DNA of 64,000 nucleotides. Origin: Brachynemurus nebulosus. Lineage: Eukaryota; Arthropoda; Insecta; Neuroptera; Myrmeleontidae. Both the position numbers and the translations under genes were made by a program. This document shows positions 51,236 to 61,905 of this stretch, one piece after another (the first letter of the stretch is position 1; the number at the start of each line of letters is the position of its first letter). The DNA lies in contig JAPWDM010000003.1 in NCBI GenBank assembly GCA_035578155.1, positions 20,548,916 to 20,612,915 of the forward strand, read 5' to 3'. Under the pieces are notes generated by a model. It saw only the letters and a list, made by a program, of their open reading frames with translations. It ran no database searches and was not told where the DNA came from.

Positions 51236-52205
51236 ACTATTTTTTTAATAACACTTTTCCTAATCATTTTGAAATTTTATATAGGTACGTACTTAAATAT
51301 TTACCTGCTTACTATGCAAAATTTTAGATTTTTTATATCATTTTTCTCTGAAGTATAGAAAAAACACCTTCCATAAGAATACATGTATTTTGCCATATAT
51401 TATAATACATTTTTCTCCATGATAGGTTTTGTTAATCAAAATTAAATTCCAAGGAATTTTTTTTATTATAAAATCTATCCGATTTTGTTGGTTTTAGCTG
51501 GTTTTCACTATTTTGATTCTAGGGACTCAAAATCTCTAAGACCACTTTTCAAACCTTTTTATTTTTTATTGCATTTATAGAAAATTTTTAGCTAGGCCCG
51601 AGCCTACCCGACCCACCCGCTAAAATCGCCACTGCCCTCTCTTATTATACTTTTATTCATTTTATTATTATAGAGGAAGCCCTTTTTATCTTTTCTTCTA
51701 CTTACGCACGTATAAAAATATTGTCGAAATAAAACCTAGAAACAAACAAACTAATAAAAGCATAATATACATGTATGTGAAGTGTATTAACGAACATAAG
51801 CCTTAATAATAATTATATAAGCAAATTTAAAAAAAAGTTACTCCACGACCCACGACCCCTGTTTTTCACGTTTAATTTACATGAAAGATTAAAATTTGTT
51901 TCGTTTATCTTTTTACCCGTAGGTATCCCGTTCTATTTACCAAAAGGATTTACCCATTTATCCCCTATAATAATAACAGTGGCATAACGATATCATAACA
52001 GTAGATATATGTGTGTATAGATATGATTGCGAAACGGCTTCACATTGTTACACATAATAACAGTACACGGGACGGGATTCTTAACAATGAAAAAATTGGC
52101 GTTTATAAAGTAAGTGTAATCAGTCCCCATACTGACAGCCAGGACCGAATTTAGGCATGGTCAATATCAACCCAAATGCAGGTGGATAAAGTTTCGGAAA
52201 CGGTA

Positions 52206-53172
52206 CACTGAGAAAAAAATACGGTAATTTTTACGGAAATTTCTAGTAAAAAATTACGGAGCTCTCTGGTAATGCGGGCATAAGTGACAGGCAAAGGAAA
52301 AAGTACGATAAGTATATTAAAAATTACCCTATGCCTCCGTAAAAATTTCGGCGCTATACAGGATAACTTCTACTCTCTTACCGAATTATTTATAAGGTTT
52401 TTCTTATCTATTTATTAATAAATAATTAAATTAAAATAGTTTAAAAAGATATTGATAGAAGGGTAAGGATTAAAATCAAATTATTAATATTGAAAAAATG
52501 TTCTGTGGTTTTTTATTATTTGTGGAAAAACATGTTTCAATAAACATCAATACATATAAAAAACATACAACAATTAAAATAAAAAATAAACAACAATTCA
52601 TGAAACACAAATAACAATTCTTTGTTTTAAATGTAAAGTCCATTAAATAGTTTATTATAAAAAAAAAAAAAATGATGACACTCCTGCATGGTACACATCC
52701 ACTCACTGGCATGGGTCCACTGCTATTAAACTGGTGACGGTCGCCGGTCGGACTGCTGTTGAGTTATTCAAAATGGTCTGTTTATCGTCAGTTATGCGTG
52801 ATGCTTGTGTGAGGGAGATGCTGAAAGACAGGTTTTAAGGAGAAAATACAAATAACAAATAGCGTCTACCTTCTAGCTTAGTAAAAATTACAGTGTGGCT
52901 CCGTAAAAATTCTTCTATTTCTAGTATAATTTTACAAAAATTAAGTAAATTTTCCTGGTATGCACTTGAAATTTTACTAGGCCATCGAATTTTACGGAGC
53001 TGTATAGGAAAAATTCTTAAGCTGTACAGGAAAAATTTTCAAATGAATCGTAAAAAATAATGTTTGAAAGACATTTTTTATATCTTTGCTTGATAATTTC
53101 CTACCGACTGATCACTTGAGCCTGGTTTACCGGAGACAGCTCCGTAATTTTTACTGTAATTTTTTCTCAGTG
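52206..53172. mobile_element. 967-bp TIR element with TA target site
   Basis: TA flanks CACTGAGAAAAAAATACGG at the left and its inverted partner CACTGAGAAAAAATTACAG at the right. Further GCTCCGTAAAAATT words recur inside. Non-coding, Tc1/mariner-type target site. Confidence 0.75.
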
Positions 53173-53174
53173 TA

Positions 53175-55850
53175 GCCACGGAACCCAAGGATCTGATGAT
53201 GCTTTTACCAAGTAATATGTCGGAAAAAATTTGAAAGAAATAGACATGAAATTTACTACACTCTAGTAACCCAAAGTGGTAACAACTTTTTTGTACTTGG
53301 ATTTTATTTTCGATTAACAGTTTCCTGCAAATAGAACATGATATTTTTCCTGCAAATATCAGTTGGAGATAGAACTGAAACTGACCTATGTTTTTTAGGT
53401 TTAGGAAATCTTGAAAATCATTAAAATGAAATATGAAATAATCAAGAAAATGTTCACACTATCGGAACAAGTCACAACAAGTTAGATATCGTTCTGATAA
53501 AATATTATCTGAGCGTATCGAGAACGGCACGATAGAGTGGATTGGGGTTAAGAACCCAATACAAGTTTACCCACCGAGCTATTTTCCAGAACGTCTTACG
53601 TTTTTCACCTTTTAATTATTCCAATTTAAAAAAAAAAAAATTAAATATTGGACCGATCGACGCAAGGAATTGTAAAGTTGGTCCTGCTTACAGCAAAATC
53701 GAAAATTACATACCGTAAATCGAACCAACGTTGCTCGAATCAAATTTTTCCATATATTTCCAACATTTCCCTTGTTTTCATACACCATGTGAGCTTTTTG
53801 AGGGTTGCCATTTTTATTGCAGCCAAATTTGTATGATAGAAATGGTATTGGAAAAGGCTCTTTTCTTGAATGTAATAGAAATGTAACCAAAAGAACACTG
53901 TCGGTTGAAGTAGCCTCAAGTACAAATGCATATTTTTACCGCCTAATTGATAAATTTGAAAAAAAATTCAAAAATTAAACTTGGGTAAAAAAATTTTTTT
54001 TCCTCATTTATGTTGTTAATTAATGCATTAGATCAGTTTTATTGAAAAATTAGTATATAAACTCATTTATAAGTTTGGATCATAGTTCGAAAACCATAAG
54101 AGCTCTAAAGATCCTGACTATAGCAATCGGTTGCCCCCGTCGATATCTACAACTCTTATTTGAACAGTTTTTCGATTAAATTAACGGTTTGGCTGTAGTA
54201 AAAATGGCAACTCTCAAAAAACTCACACGGTACGTGTAAACAATGCCAAATTTCAGCAATTATTTTGGAAATTATTTTAAAATTTATTAATTTTTATTTA
54301 TTTATTAAATGGAGAAGTTATACCACTTGATAAGATCTTTGAACATGTAGACGAACCGACAGATAGACACGAAACCAGAATTGTTCAGAAAAATGTAAAA
54401 CGCGCGTGAAAATTTTCATTTTGGAGGGAAGCAAATTTTCATAATAGAAATAAAATGTTTTTTTACAATATCTCCCACAAACACTAAATGTTTCAGAATC
54501 GCAGATAATACCGGTTGTGCATATATATACATACAATTGGATATTATATACGTATATGGCCTGATATGGAATAGGGAAAATGAATCACAACAGCATACAC
54601 ACCATACACGCCGTATTCTTGGTGATATGTGTTTGATATACGAGATATTCGTGCTTTGAGAGAAGAGAGTTATGACCTGCAGCGTAGCAGATTACACCTG
54701 AGGCATCTACCGACAAACGCATGCATGAATAATTTCTAACAACGATTGTATTACATTAGGTGTGAGATTTTATATTTTCAAATATCGGAATCCTATACTT
54801 CCATATTTTTTTTTATGTTACAACCTCAAAATTATACGTTCCAGGAAGAATTACTATTAGTCTTCAACCAATCTTAAATGTCTAATATCCAGTTCTGGTT
54901 TGTACCTTCAGGTCTATACTGAAGTACTCCACATCTGGTGTTAATCTTAGTTCCTCTTTGCGCAGATTAGTATCAAGAATAAGTAAATTAACTTTACTTA
55001 TTAAACGAAAGACAGTGATAGGCTAGCGTCACTCTACAGTCAAACTTTCCATCTTAGTTACCAAACTTTGTAAAACATTTTGACTTCTTATTGTTTTCTC
55101 ACATACTTAATGATGAAAGCTGAGAGTTTATTTTAGTTTAACGCCTACGAGACTAATGTAGTAAGCATAACAACCAAGTTCTACCATCTATAATTTCTTG
55201 TTAGGTACTAATTAGAGCCGAGTAGACCCAAAAGTGAACGCGTATTAATTGAATTAAACCAGTAAAACTAAATTCCAAAGATAATAATGATACGATTAGA
55301 ACATCAAATTATTCACTCCACTGTGAACTTAGCTACATAATTAGCTACAGCATTATTGTAGCCTAGTAACAGTAAGCTGGTTCGATAAACAGTAAGTCGA
55401 CGTTTGAGTTCCAATCGAAGTGGACTTTTATTGGAATATGTTTATTTGTTTATTTTTTTTAAATAAATATATAATTACATTTTTTAATTAATAAATAAAT
55501 TACTCACTAATATTTAAATTTCTTACATTATTCTTTATTATTCTTATTTCTTCACATACTTTAATTTTTAATAATTTTCATAATAAACTATTGATAAAGG
55601 ACAATTTAAAAAGAAAAATGATAATAATAAATAGCTTTATACTTGTACATTATAAATCATAAGTATTACAAACAAATCAAACAATTATATTTAATGGTCT
55701 CATACCTCAAATTTAAAATTATTCGTTCACGTTGCCAAATGTTTCAACTATGCATTTGTTCGGATGATATCTATGATATCTATCGTCCTAAAATGTAATT
55801 ACATATTTATTTAAAGAAAACAAATAAAAGTTTTAAAAAAGATCGTTTAG
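53175..55850. other. Intergenic AT-rich DNA
   Basis: No supported genes, TIRs or RNA features seen; several short open frames have no recognisable content. Confidence 0.35.
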
Positions 55851-55852
55851 GT

Positions 55853-55920
55853 CGGAATTGAATCGTCGACCTATTGTTTACCAAACCAGTGGGTTTTACT
55901 AGACCACAACACTGTTATTG
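55853..55920 (-). repeat. tRNA-like SINE head candidate
   Basis: On the minus strand GTGGTCTAGTAAAACCCACT resembles an A box region and CGATTCAATTCCG a B box about 35 bp later. Anticodon-stem-like pairing around TTTGGTAAA is partial. It is not a functional tRNA; an A/T-rich tail follows. Confidence 0.4.
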
Positions 55921-56247
55921 CCAAGATAGTCAATGGGGTATTTGGCAGTAGGAGAAAAAATATCTATTATGATTTTTAAATAATTACTCGAGTCATAATG
56001 ATACTGAATATTGCTTTTTTACAAGTTATTTCATTCAAAAATATAAAAATTTTAATTACAAAATTTACGTTACAAATAACGTAATCAAAAACATCAAGCA
56101 AAAGCAGCTTACGTCACAAGCTCACTGTATTATTTTGTAGTTAGTAAAAAAACTGTTTACTTTTTTTGTAACTATGAAAGAAATTTTTCACTTATTATTA
56201 CATGAGAAGTTTGTATTTTTTCGAATAAATTTGGGTTTGCCTAACGA

Positions 56248-56351
56248 AAATTTGTTGCCTACCAATTTAACGAGAAGAATTGTCAACTAACAAAAAACAA
56301 CTTTTTGGGTTGACAATTCTTCAAGCTAAATTGCTGTTAGGCAAGAAATTT
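56248..56351. other. Imperfect hairpin with about 39-nt arms
   Basis: AGAAGAATTGTCAAC on the left faces GTTGACAATTCTTC on the right. Outer parts TTGCCTACCAATTTA and TAAATTGCTGTTAGGCAA also pair with bulges. The loop is about 22 nt. The size and bulging fit a microRNA-like precursor or a minimal MITE. Confidence 0.6.
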
Positions 56352-56713
56352 GAGTTGTAGAAAACAAACTTATTCAGAAAAAATATAAAACTCAAGTGTA
56401 TAATACGGTAAGATAATTTAACGAATAAAATAAATTAGTATAATTCATATTATAATTTAATATATTGTTACTATGGTTCTGAAACCAGTAAAATTTTTTT
56501 ATCGTGTTTACCTACAATGAAATGACCAATGAAATGTTTTGTACCATTTTTATCGCTGTAAAAGTCTGCCCTAACTTTTTTCCATGATAAAAGTGAAAAA
56601 ACTACAATATTCTTATGGGACTTGATACACATGAGTTAAATTATCATTATTAATTTTTTAAAAGTATTTAATTGACAATTTAAAACGTGTTTGACCGTTT
56701 ACACTCAACCTTG

Positions 56714-57133
56714 TTTAACCGTTATAAACTGGAAGAAAATTTTAAAGCTGATAGTAACAATTTACCAAGAGTAGACGCATCAATGATTTATGATAGGCTT
56801 ATTTTTAAAAATATTCCTGATTTTTACTCCGTCGAAATAAAAAATGTAAAAACTACATTGTGAGTATACAATCTTTATAAAACTTTGAAAGTATATATTA
56901 TGACAAACCTACTATACTTGTGTTTCTTTCATTGTGGCAGTGCCTCCAGAGAATCTTACGGAGACGACGCAGTTGGATATGTCCAGTTACGTCGCGATTC
57001 AGGATTAAATTCCGAAGAAATAACGCAAATGTCACAAGTAAAACCACTACCCATTCAGTGTTTTAGAGCCAATGACGTCATACGATTTGAAAGAGACAGA
57101 AAGCATCGTTTTGGCGGTCTTTTTAAGAACTGA
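56714..57133 (+). pseudogene. Two-exon fragment resembling insect YqaJ/SWIM-type proteins
   Basis: Exon 1 (56714-56859) reads FNRYKLEENF, then NNLPRVDASMIYDRL and PDFYSVEIKNVKTT. A GTGAGT donor at 56860 and CAG acceptor at 56940 define an 81-nt intron. Exon 2 continues in phase as ASRESYGDDAVGYVQLRRDS. From memory this matches the N-terminal part of an uncharacterised insect protein family with SWIM zinc finger and YqaJ nuclease domains, often present in many copies. After RRDS the match stops and an unrelated tail runs to a stop at 57131-57133. Conserved phase across the intron suggests a real former gene. No SWIM or YqaJ core remains, so it is a truncated copy. The family link was not checked by search. 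Confidence 0.5.
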
Positions 57134-57857
57134 AATTTTATCGGTGATTTTTATTAAAAATATAGTACAAAATAATTTAAAAATGTGTATTATGAGCTTA
57201 GTAAGAAATAATAAACACATTAAGATGGTTTTTCAAAAATTGTCAAATACCCCATTGTCTCTGACTACAAATTTATAATACTTTTTTTCAGAAACGAAAG
57301 CGACCGTCATATCGTTTTACAGTTTCGTTAAGAGGAAGCTATCCTACAACATACACAAAAATTTAAATAATCTGTAATTCTCAAATCTAGTACTCTTCTT
57401 GTAAGACAGATCTCACAGATGCCTCAATGCTAACGTTCCTAGCAAAATCACTAGCTTTACAACAACCGAAAATGGTCTCCGTCAAGCTTTTCACTCTTTT
57501 ATATAGGATCCATATTTTTCTGTCGAATATGTATAACACTGTCGTAAAACATATATAATAACGTTGGTGATAAATGCTTATAAGGTGACCTATGATAATG
57601 CATATAAGCAGATCACGCGCAATATTCAATAATTTCTCTATGAAATATAAACATTTATCTTATGAGAACAGCACGTAAAATTATATATGATCATACCTAG
57701 CGTAGGTAGCGACGTTGCACGCCCTCCTGTCAATAAAATACATACATACGTACATACCGGAATACCGATAAAAATTATTTATCAACAAGAAATAACAACG
57801 ACTATAGTGCAGCCATACTTTCTGCTCTACACCATTTCACACATATTGCTAAAGGAC
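57134..57857. other. Intergenic DNA left of the large foldback
   Basis: No supported feature. Confidence 0.4.
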
Positions 57858-59222
57858 ATAGCAGGATAAGTATAGGTGAATCTGCCCCGGAGCGAATTAT
57901 TTTAATAACTATATTACCGGTATGGTAAGGCTGTAAGTAAGTGATATCTACAATTTTGGCGGCCAAAACGGAGTAGATCAGTCCTCGTTATTAAGGATAA
58001 TAACGAAGATAATATCCGATCCAATGTTATTTTTATAGGGTTCTAATTGAGCGACCACTTCAAAAAAAATTCAGTAACTGTGCCCTAATGTACCTAATTA
58101 CTGCACCAAGTCTCATCAAAATTCAAGGGCTGCAACATAGTAAAAAAAAATATTTTTCATTTCTAATCTGATGAACCGCCTCACCAGTGGGTCCGACGCT
58201 GGAACTATATACATCAATCGAAAGAACTTTAAAAATAAAGTGTTGTGTCTCATAAAGTGTTTTTTCCTGTCTCCTATAGTTTTCGAGATAATCAAGAATA
58301 ATCGAAAGAGGTATATTAAGTTATAGGTTATCTGCTCCTGACAGAAAGTTCCAATAGTAACTGTATTGTCGTTTATATGACACTGCAGGTACTTCATATG
58401 TATAACTTCCCTAAATCAAAGCAAAACCATTGTAGAAATATAATAGAAAATTGCCAAAAAATGTGGTGTAGTAGGCGTTCTTTAATATTCTACATGTAAA
58501 AAATGCCTACTACACCACATTTTTTGACAATTTTGTATTATATTTCTACAATGGTTTTGTTTTGATCTGCAGTGTCACATAAACGACAATACAGTTATTA
58601 TTGGGACTTTCTATCAGGGGCAGATAACCTATAACTTAATATACCTCTTTCAATTATACTTGATTATCTCGAAAACTATAGGAGATAGGAAAAAACACTT
58701 TATGAGACACAACACTTTATTTTTAAAATACTTTCGATTGATGTATATAATTCCGGGGTCGGACCCACTGGTGGGGCGGTTCAGCAGATTAAAAATAAAA
58801 AATATTTTTATTTTACCATGTTGCAGCCCTTGAATTTTGATGAGACTTGGTGCAGTAATTAGATACATTAGGGCACAGTTACTGAATTTTTTTGAAGTGG
58901 TCGCTCAATTGGAACCTTATAAAAATAACATTGGATCGGATACTATCCTTGTTATTATCCTTAATAACGAGGACTGATACGATAATAAATATGTCTAATA
59001 TTCTTGAGAGTGTTTGCCTTCATGTGGATTTGGAATTATTTTCCTAAGTTGAGTAGCTACCGAGAAAAGAATTTTTGTAATTTCTTAAATTTTTTTAGTA
59101 TCTTCGTAACTACTCAGCTTTAAACGCCAAAATTGTAGATATCAATTACTTACAGCCTTACCATACCGGTAATATAGTTATTAAAATAATTCGCTCCGGG
59201 GCAGATTCACCTATACTTATCC

Positions 59223-59340
59223 TTAAAAATCACAAAGTGATTGAAAAAATTATCCGGATCGGCCGGGAATCGAACCCAGGATCCTGGGTTCGATTCCCGG
59301 CCGATCCGGATAATTTTTTCAATCACTTTGTGATTTTTAA
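59223..59340. repeat. Perfect 118-bp palindrome holding inverted tRNA 3'-half sequences
   Basis: The arms 59223-59281 and 59282-59340 are exact reverse complements with no spacer, centred on CCCAGGATCCTGGG. Each arm contains GGGTTCGATTCCCGG, a T-stem/T-loop, followed by CCGATCCGG like the acceptor strand of a tRNA-Gly-type gene. No complete tRNA is present. Confidence 0.9.
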
Positions 59341-59509
59341 TTTACATGTGGTTTTTGGTCATACTATACCAAGGAAATCGAGTGCTTAAAGTTTCAGTTT
59401 AGCTGAACGATAAGTGAACATATCAATACTGCGTGTGTTGAAATGCAAACAAAAGTTTGTCATACGTAGTAATGTCTCACAAGAACTCGATAATATTTGA
59501 AATTAAAAT
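59224..59509. mobile_element. Insert of about 286 bp with 11-12 bp direct repeats, inside the foldback
   Basis: TATACTTATCC(T) occurs at 59212 and 59510 and interrupts the right terminal repeat of the foldback, which is continuous in the left arm. The insert starts with the palindrome above, then about 170 bp of unassigned sequence. A retroposed tRNA-derived element is one possibility. Confidence 0.65.
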
Positions 59510-60090
59510 TATACTTATCCTGCTATACCCTTTATTTTATATTTCTAGCCTAGGTGTATTTTGACAGGAATTGTTTGGTTCCCAAGTTGCGCAAAGCACC
59601 TCAAGAAGGTAATTTATACGATTGCGATTTTATGCGCGTTCTTATAAAGTTTTGTTTTCGGCTCCGTATTATTTGTTAAAAATCGTAATTACTAGTGTGA
59701 AATCACTAGTTCTTCAAACTTCGATTTATTTCTGTTAAACATAACGTCTGTCTTAATCCAACAAATATTGAAACATCAGTGACATTTACCTATAATAAAC
59801 AATTACTTGAATGTAGAGGATTTACATAACAAAAAAATGATTGATTTCATTCAATAGTTTTGATTAGTTGTTAGAGAAATTACAACAATTTATTAACCAA
59901 TTAATATGTCGAATATCATTTATGACAGTTTGAAATGAAAAACTCATTCTGTTTGTAATTTATGGATATTCACTGACCATATTTAAAGTCAAGACATTAA
60001 AAGGAGTGGAAAACTTTTAATATTTCGAAAAAATAAAATATAAAAACTATTCAATTTGCATAACAAAGTCACTATTAATTTATTAATATG

Positions 60091-60661
60091 CTAGCCGTAT
60101 ACCCGATGGGATTTCCCGTCGACAACATCTTTTTATTATGTATTCACTTTCTGCTCACTTTTAATGTTTTTCAAAAGCCTAAATCAATATCCACGTTTCT
60201 AACTTCAAAAATGACGAGGTTCCCATACGAACTTTCATTTCCTGTTTTAACCTCTTAGGGAATAAATTTCCAGAAACGTTTACACAACTGACTTTTATTT
60301 ATAAATAGAAGCCTAAACGCCAATTTTCATATCTGCTGTGCTAGATTTCGTCCTTCTAAACCGAACAGTTTAGGCTGTGCGTTGTCTGTCAGTCAGTGTT
60401 AATGATTTATTTAATAATGTATTATTTATTTTAATAACCATAGTAACACATTTTTATATACCACTAACTTCAAAAATAACGAATTTACATACAAATTTTC
60501 ATCCCCTATTAAACCCACTTAGGGGACGAATTTTCAAAAATCCTTTCTTAGGGCTCATCTACGTTACATAGGGAACTTCTATGCAAAATTTCATTCTTCT
60601 AAACCCAACGGTTTAGGCTGTGCATTGTCTGTCAGTCAGTGTTAGAAATTTATTAAGTAGA
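60091..60661 (-). mobile_element. Helitron-like non-autonomous element, intact CTAG terminus
   Basis: On the minus strand it starts TCTACTTAATAAATTTCTAA and ends with hairpin CGACGGGAAATCCCATCG, nine bases, CTAG. It shares the GACTGACAGACAA..CACAGCCTAAAC unit (two copies) with 28090-28903. Confidence 0.8.
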
Positions 60662-60724
60662 TTACAAAAATACAACGGAATATGTTTTTTTTTAAAATAT
60701 TATAATATTTTTTTTTAATTATCA

Positions 60725-60985
60725 GTGGTTATTCTTTCAAATATCCATTCAACCAACACCTTCGTCTCGTCAAATAATGAGTATTTAAAAAAAAACTTTT
60801 ACCGGGATGACGACATCAGGAGTATTTACTACAAAAATCGTAATTTTAATCATAGGAACATGAAATCTAAAGCTGGTATATTTTCACGACCACTCTTTTT
60901 ATCGAATGAACAATGTGTTAATCTTCTCGAAGAAGCGCAGAAAGACGTAAATTCGCTTGGAGTAACTTGGGAAACAGAGGCGTAA
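60725..60985 (+). other. Unrecognised coding-like open frame cut by a hAT-like element
   Basis: A TTTTTTTTTAATTATCAG splice-acceptor-like site precedes an open frame of about 86 codons. Its composition is unlike the surrounding DNA; part reads LSNEQCVNLLEEAQKDV. The frame ends within the first bases of the element starting at 60975. I recognise no domain. It could be an orphan exon or part of a decayed transposon. Confidence 0.25.
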
Positions 60986-61205
60986 CTACAATAGAGCAGA
61001 TGGAGCAGATGGAGCCGCAAGAAGGAAAAATAATTTTTTATTGGGAAGTGATTTTCTTGCTAATCCTCAGTTCTCAGTACCCATTACTTAGAAAGCAGGT
61101 ATTTTTGCATGTCACCGGTGTTTTTATTTAGAGGCGGGATACTTTAGGGACGAGGGCGCTTCAATCAAAATCGTTTCAGGGCGCAAAATTGTAGTTACGT
61201 TCCTA
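60975..61205. mobile_element. Short hAT-like element related to 8114-9000
   Basis: CAGAGGCGTAACTACAAT at the left and ATTGTAGTTACG.. at the right are inverted partners; the last bases of the right end are changed. No target duplication found. Confidence 0.55.
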
Positions 61206-61744
61206 ACTCATTATTAGACACTTCCTCGAATTGAGAGAACTCAGAAGTGAATATTCAATTCGATTTCACGATTGTCTATCAAAAATCTAATTCTTGTCTT
61301 AAATTTTATTTTTAAGGCTATACGAGCGTATTTGTTTCCGGGCAACTTGTTTTGGGGCGAGCAGGCGGAGGTAAAATTTTGAAAATTGTTAATATTTAAC
61401 CATTTAGTTAAAAAACAAATGTGCTAACAAGAGTCGAAATATATGTTTACAATTTAAAATGTATTTTACCTCTTTTTTTATTATTTTATATATCCCCATT
61501 ATCTGTCAAAAAAACCTAACAACAACACCTCAAATAAGGGTAGTTTAATATAATTTAGTAGTTAGTAATATGTTCATCTTTTTTTATTAGGTATTTTTAT
61601 TGTTACTTTCATATAAATGTGTGGTAGGATTCTCAAAAACCGTAAGAACAACTGAAATTACACAATAATTTTGATTTTACATAAAAAATTATTTTTAACA
61701 TTGAAAACGTTTATGGGAACTTATTTCAAATTTCAAATGTAATC

Positions 61745-61875
61745 GTATTGTTAGGGTATTTCTACTAGTACTAGAAATTTAAAATTTAGTATATAAGTGT
61801 AGGTTTTGACCTAAAAGAACTTTAGAAAAATTTTTGATTAATATTTGATAATTTGTATCCATTTTATGTAATATC
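61745..61875. repeat. Direct repeat left of the mariner-like element
   Basis: TTCTACTAGTACTAGAAATT and TTTTGACCTAAAAGA match TTCTGCTAGTGCTAGACACT and TCTTGACCTGAAAGA at 63550-63690 in order and spacing, with moderate divergence. Confidence 0.6.
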
Positions 61876-61905
61876 ATAAAAATTTATGTTTTGTGCAAAT
61901 ATATA

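Larger units (their letters stand above)
49809..51634. mobile_element. 1.83-kb hAT-like element with perfect 8-bp duplication, containing other repeats
   Basis: CCCTCTCT flanks both ends (49801-49808 and 51635-51642). Termini CAAAGGCGATTTTAAG and, inverted, CAGTGGCGATTTTAGC are hAT-like. Inside are a small nested TIR element (49986-50126), a pair of direct repeats and a palindromic element. No transposase is recognisable. Confidence 0.8.
57861..59523. mobile_element. Large foldback element (near-perfect long inverted repeat) with TA target site
   Basis: Ends are GCAGGATAAGTATA and, inverted, TATACTTATCCTGC, with TA outside both. The left arm (57861 to about 58486) and right arm (about 58507 to 59222) are over 90% identical in the stretches I compared, around a loop of about 20 bp. 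The right arm has about 150 extra bp (58978-59128) and a later insertion at 59224-59509. No coding frame explains it. A transcript through it would fold into a very long double-stranded hairpin. Confidence 0.85.
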
